The position numbers and the translations under genes are program-made. Positions 4,900 to 5,302 of a DNA stretch of 5,302 nucleotides are shown here, piece after piece (the first letter of the stretch is position 1; every line of letters starts with the position of its first letter). The stretch is from Sinorhizobium sp. (GTDB lineage Bacteria; Pseudomonadota; Alphaproteobacteria; Rhizobiales; Rhizobiaceae), in assembly GCA_031178305.1 (NCBI GenBank), contig JAPSJG010000296.1, positions 1 to 5,302 of the forward strand. Direction: 5' to 3'. The notes under the pieces are model-generated. The model saw nothing but the letters and a program-made list of their open reading frames with translations, searched no databases and had not been told where the DNA came from.

Positions 4900-4948
4900 A
4901 AAGACGCTGAAATCGGTTTCGTTTTTCGGGCCAATGCGCCCGTGACTC

Positions 4949-5302
4949 TCAACCCGAAAGGGCGCCCGTCATTTCCGCAAGGATCGAGCGGCTTGCGGCA
5001 AGCGGGTCTTCTGCCCTGACGATCGGTCGGCCGACGACGAGATGGCTCGATCCGGCCTTGATCGCATCGGCCGGCGTCATCACCCGTTTCTGGTCGCCTT
5101 TCTCCGCACCGGCCGGTCGGATGCCCGGCGTCACCACGGCCATATCCCAGCCGATGATCCCGCGCACGGCGCTTACCTCTTCCGCAGAGCAGACGATGCC
5201 ACCCATGCCGGCGGCGCGGGCCTGCTCGGCGCGGCGCAGCACCAGCTCATGCGGCTCGTCCCTGTAGCCGGCCGCGATCAGGTCCTCTGCGTCCATCGAG
5301 GT
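4949..5302 (-). CDS. pyrF: Orotidine 5'-phosphate decarboxylase PyrF (5' end beyond window)
   Basis: The C-terminal 117 residues of a roughly 230-residue enzyme that decarboxylates OMP to UMP, the last step of de novo pyrimidine synthesis. The frame is open to the window edge and reads TSMDAEDL at the start, the family's VLTSM strand. The ATG at 5296 is therefore internal, not the start. Further marks are GGIVCSAEEV, VVTPGIRP (about 5137-5114), DQKRVMTPADAIKAG, and the phosphate-binding VVGRPI loop (5038-5021) with its arginine. The catalytic Asp/Lys tetrad lies in the missing N-terminal half. TGA is at 4949-4951. The next gene on the strand is the DUF1330 gene, 163 bp on. Confidence 0.95.
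   Translation of the reverse strand, partial: TSMDAEDLIAAGYRDEPHELVLRRAEQARAAGMGGIVCSAEEVSAVRGIIGWDMAVVTPGIRPAGAEKGDQKRVMTPADAIKAGSSHLVVGRPIVRAEDPLAASRSILAEMTGALSG

Noticed and set aside
4926..4942. CGGGC-CAATGC-GCCCG hairpin as the pyrF terminator
   Set aside because: On the minus strand it is followed by AAAAAC rather than a T tract, and the stem is only 5 bp.
1..5302. CRISPR array, tRNA or rRNA, toxin-antitoxin pair, transposase, prophage or phage-defence genes
   Set aside because: I looked for regularly spaced repeats, cloverleaf or rRNA signatures and paired small ORFs on both strands and saw none that hold up.

Overview
The window is a high-GC, densely packed stretch of chromosome that looks like Rhizobiaceae (Sinorhizobium/Ensifer, Rhizobium or Agrobacterium). 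The evidence is the protein set, the rhizobial-type promoter hexamers (CTTG-N17-CTAT), and above all the intergenic repeats, which resemble the rhizobial RIME mosaic elements. The genus is inferred from recall; no search was run.

Layout, left to right. (1) Positions 1-1448, minus strand: a two-gene unit of a glutathione-S-transferase-fold protein, probably the alphaproteobacterial division factor FzlA, followed 10 bp later by queG (epoxyqueuosine reductase, last step of queuosine synthesis), which runs off the left edge. (2) Positions 1449-1599: a divergent intergenic region with a good minus-strand promoter bracketed by two perfect inverted repeats. (3) Positions 1600-2406, plus strand: uppP, undecaprenyl-diphosphate phosphatase. 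(4) Positions 2407-2786: no gene. It holds a two-hairpin RIME1-like repeat, a degenerate GC-rich repeat and a terminator. (5) Positions 2787-2948, minus: a 53-residue exported small protein with two cysteines, not recognised as any known family. (6) Positions 3188-4168, minus: a stand-alone NDUFA9-like atypical SDR protein, with its terminator at 3130-3152. (7) Positions 4250-4497: a mosaic of palindromic elements including a second RIME1-like copy. (8) Positions 4498-4785, minus: a DUF1330 protein whose Shine-Dalgarno can be sequestered in a hairpin. (9) Positions 4949-5302, minus: the 3' part of pyrF (orotidine 5'-phosphate decarboxylase), open at the right edge.

Most genes are housekeeping. 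UppP recycles the undecaprenyl carrier for peptidoglycan, and the putative FzlA (if correct) ties FtsZ to septal wall synthesis, so the divergent pair at 1449-1599 may share cell-envelope and division logic. QueG (tRNA modification), PyrF (UMP synthesis) and the NDUFA9-like protein (respiratory-chain related) have no obvious link to each other. I see no mobile element with a transposase, no tRNA or rRNA and no CRISPR. No convincing undescribed multigene system is present. The most novel items are the small exported peptide gene, the palindrome-flanked promoter and the DUF1330 leader.
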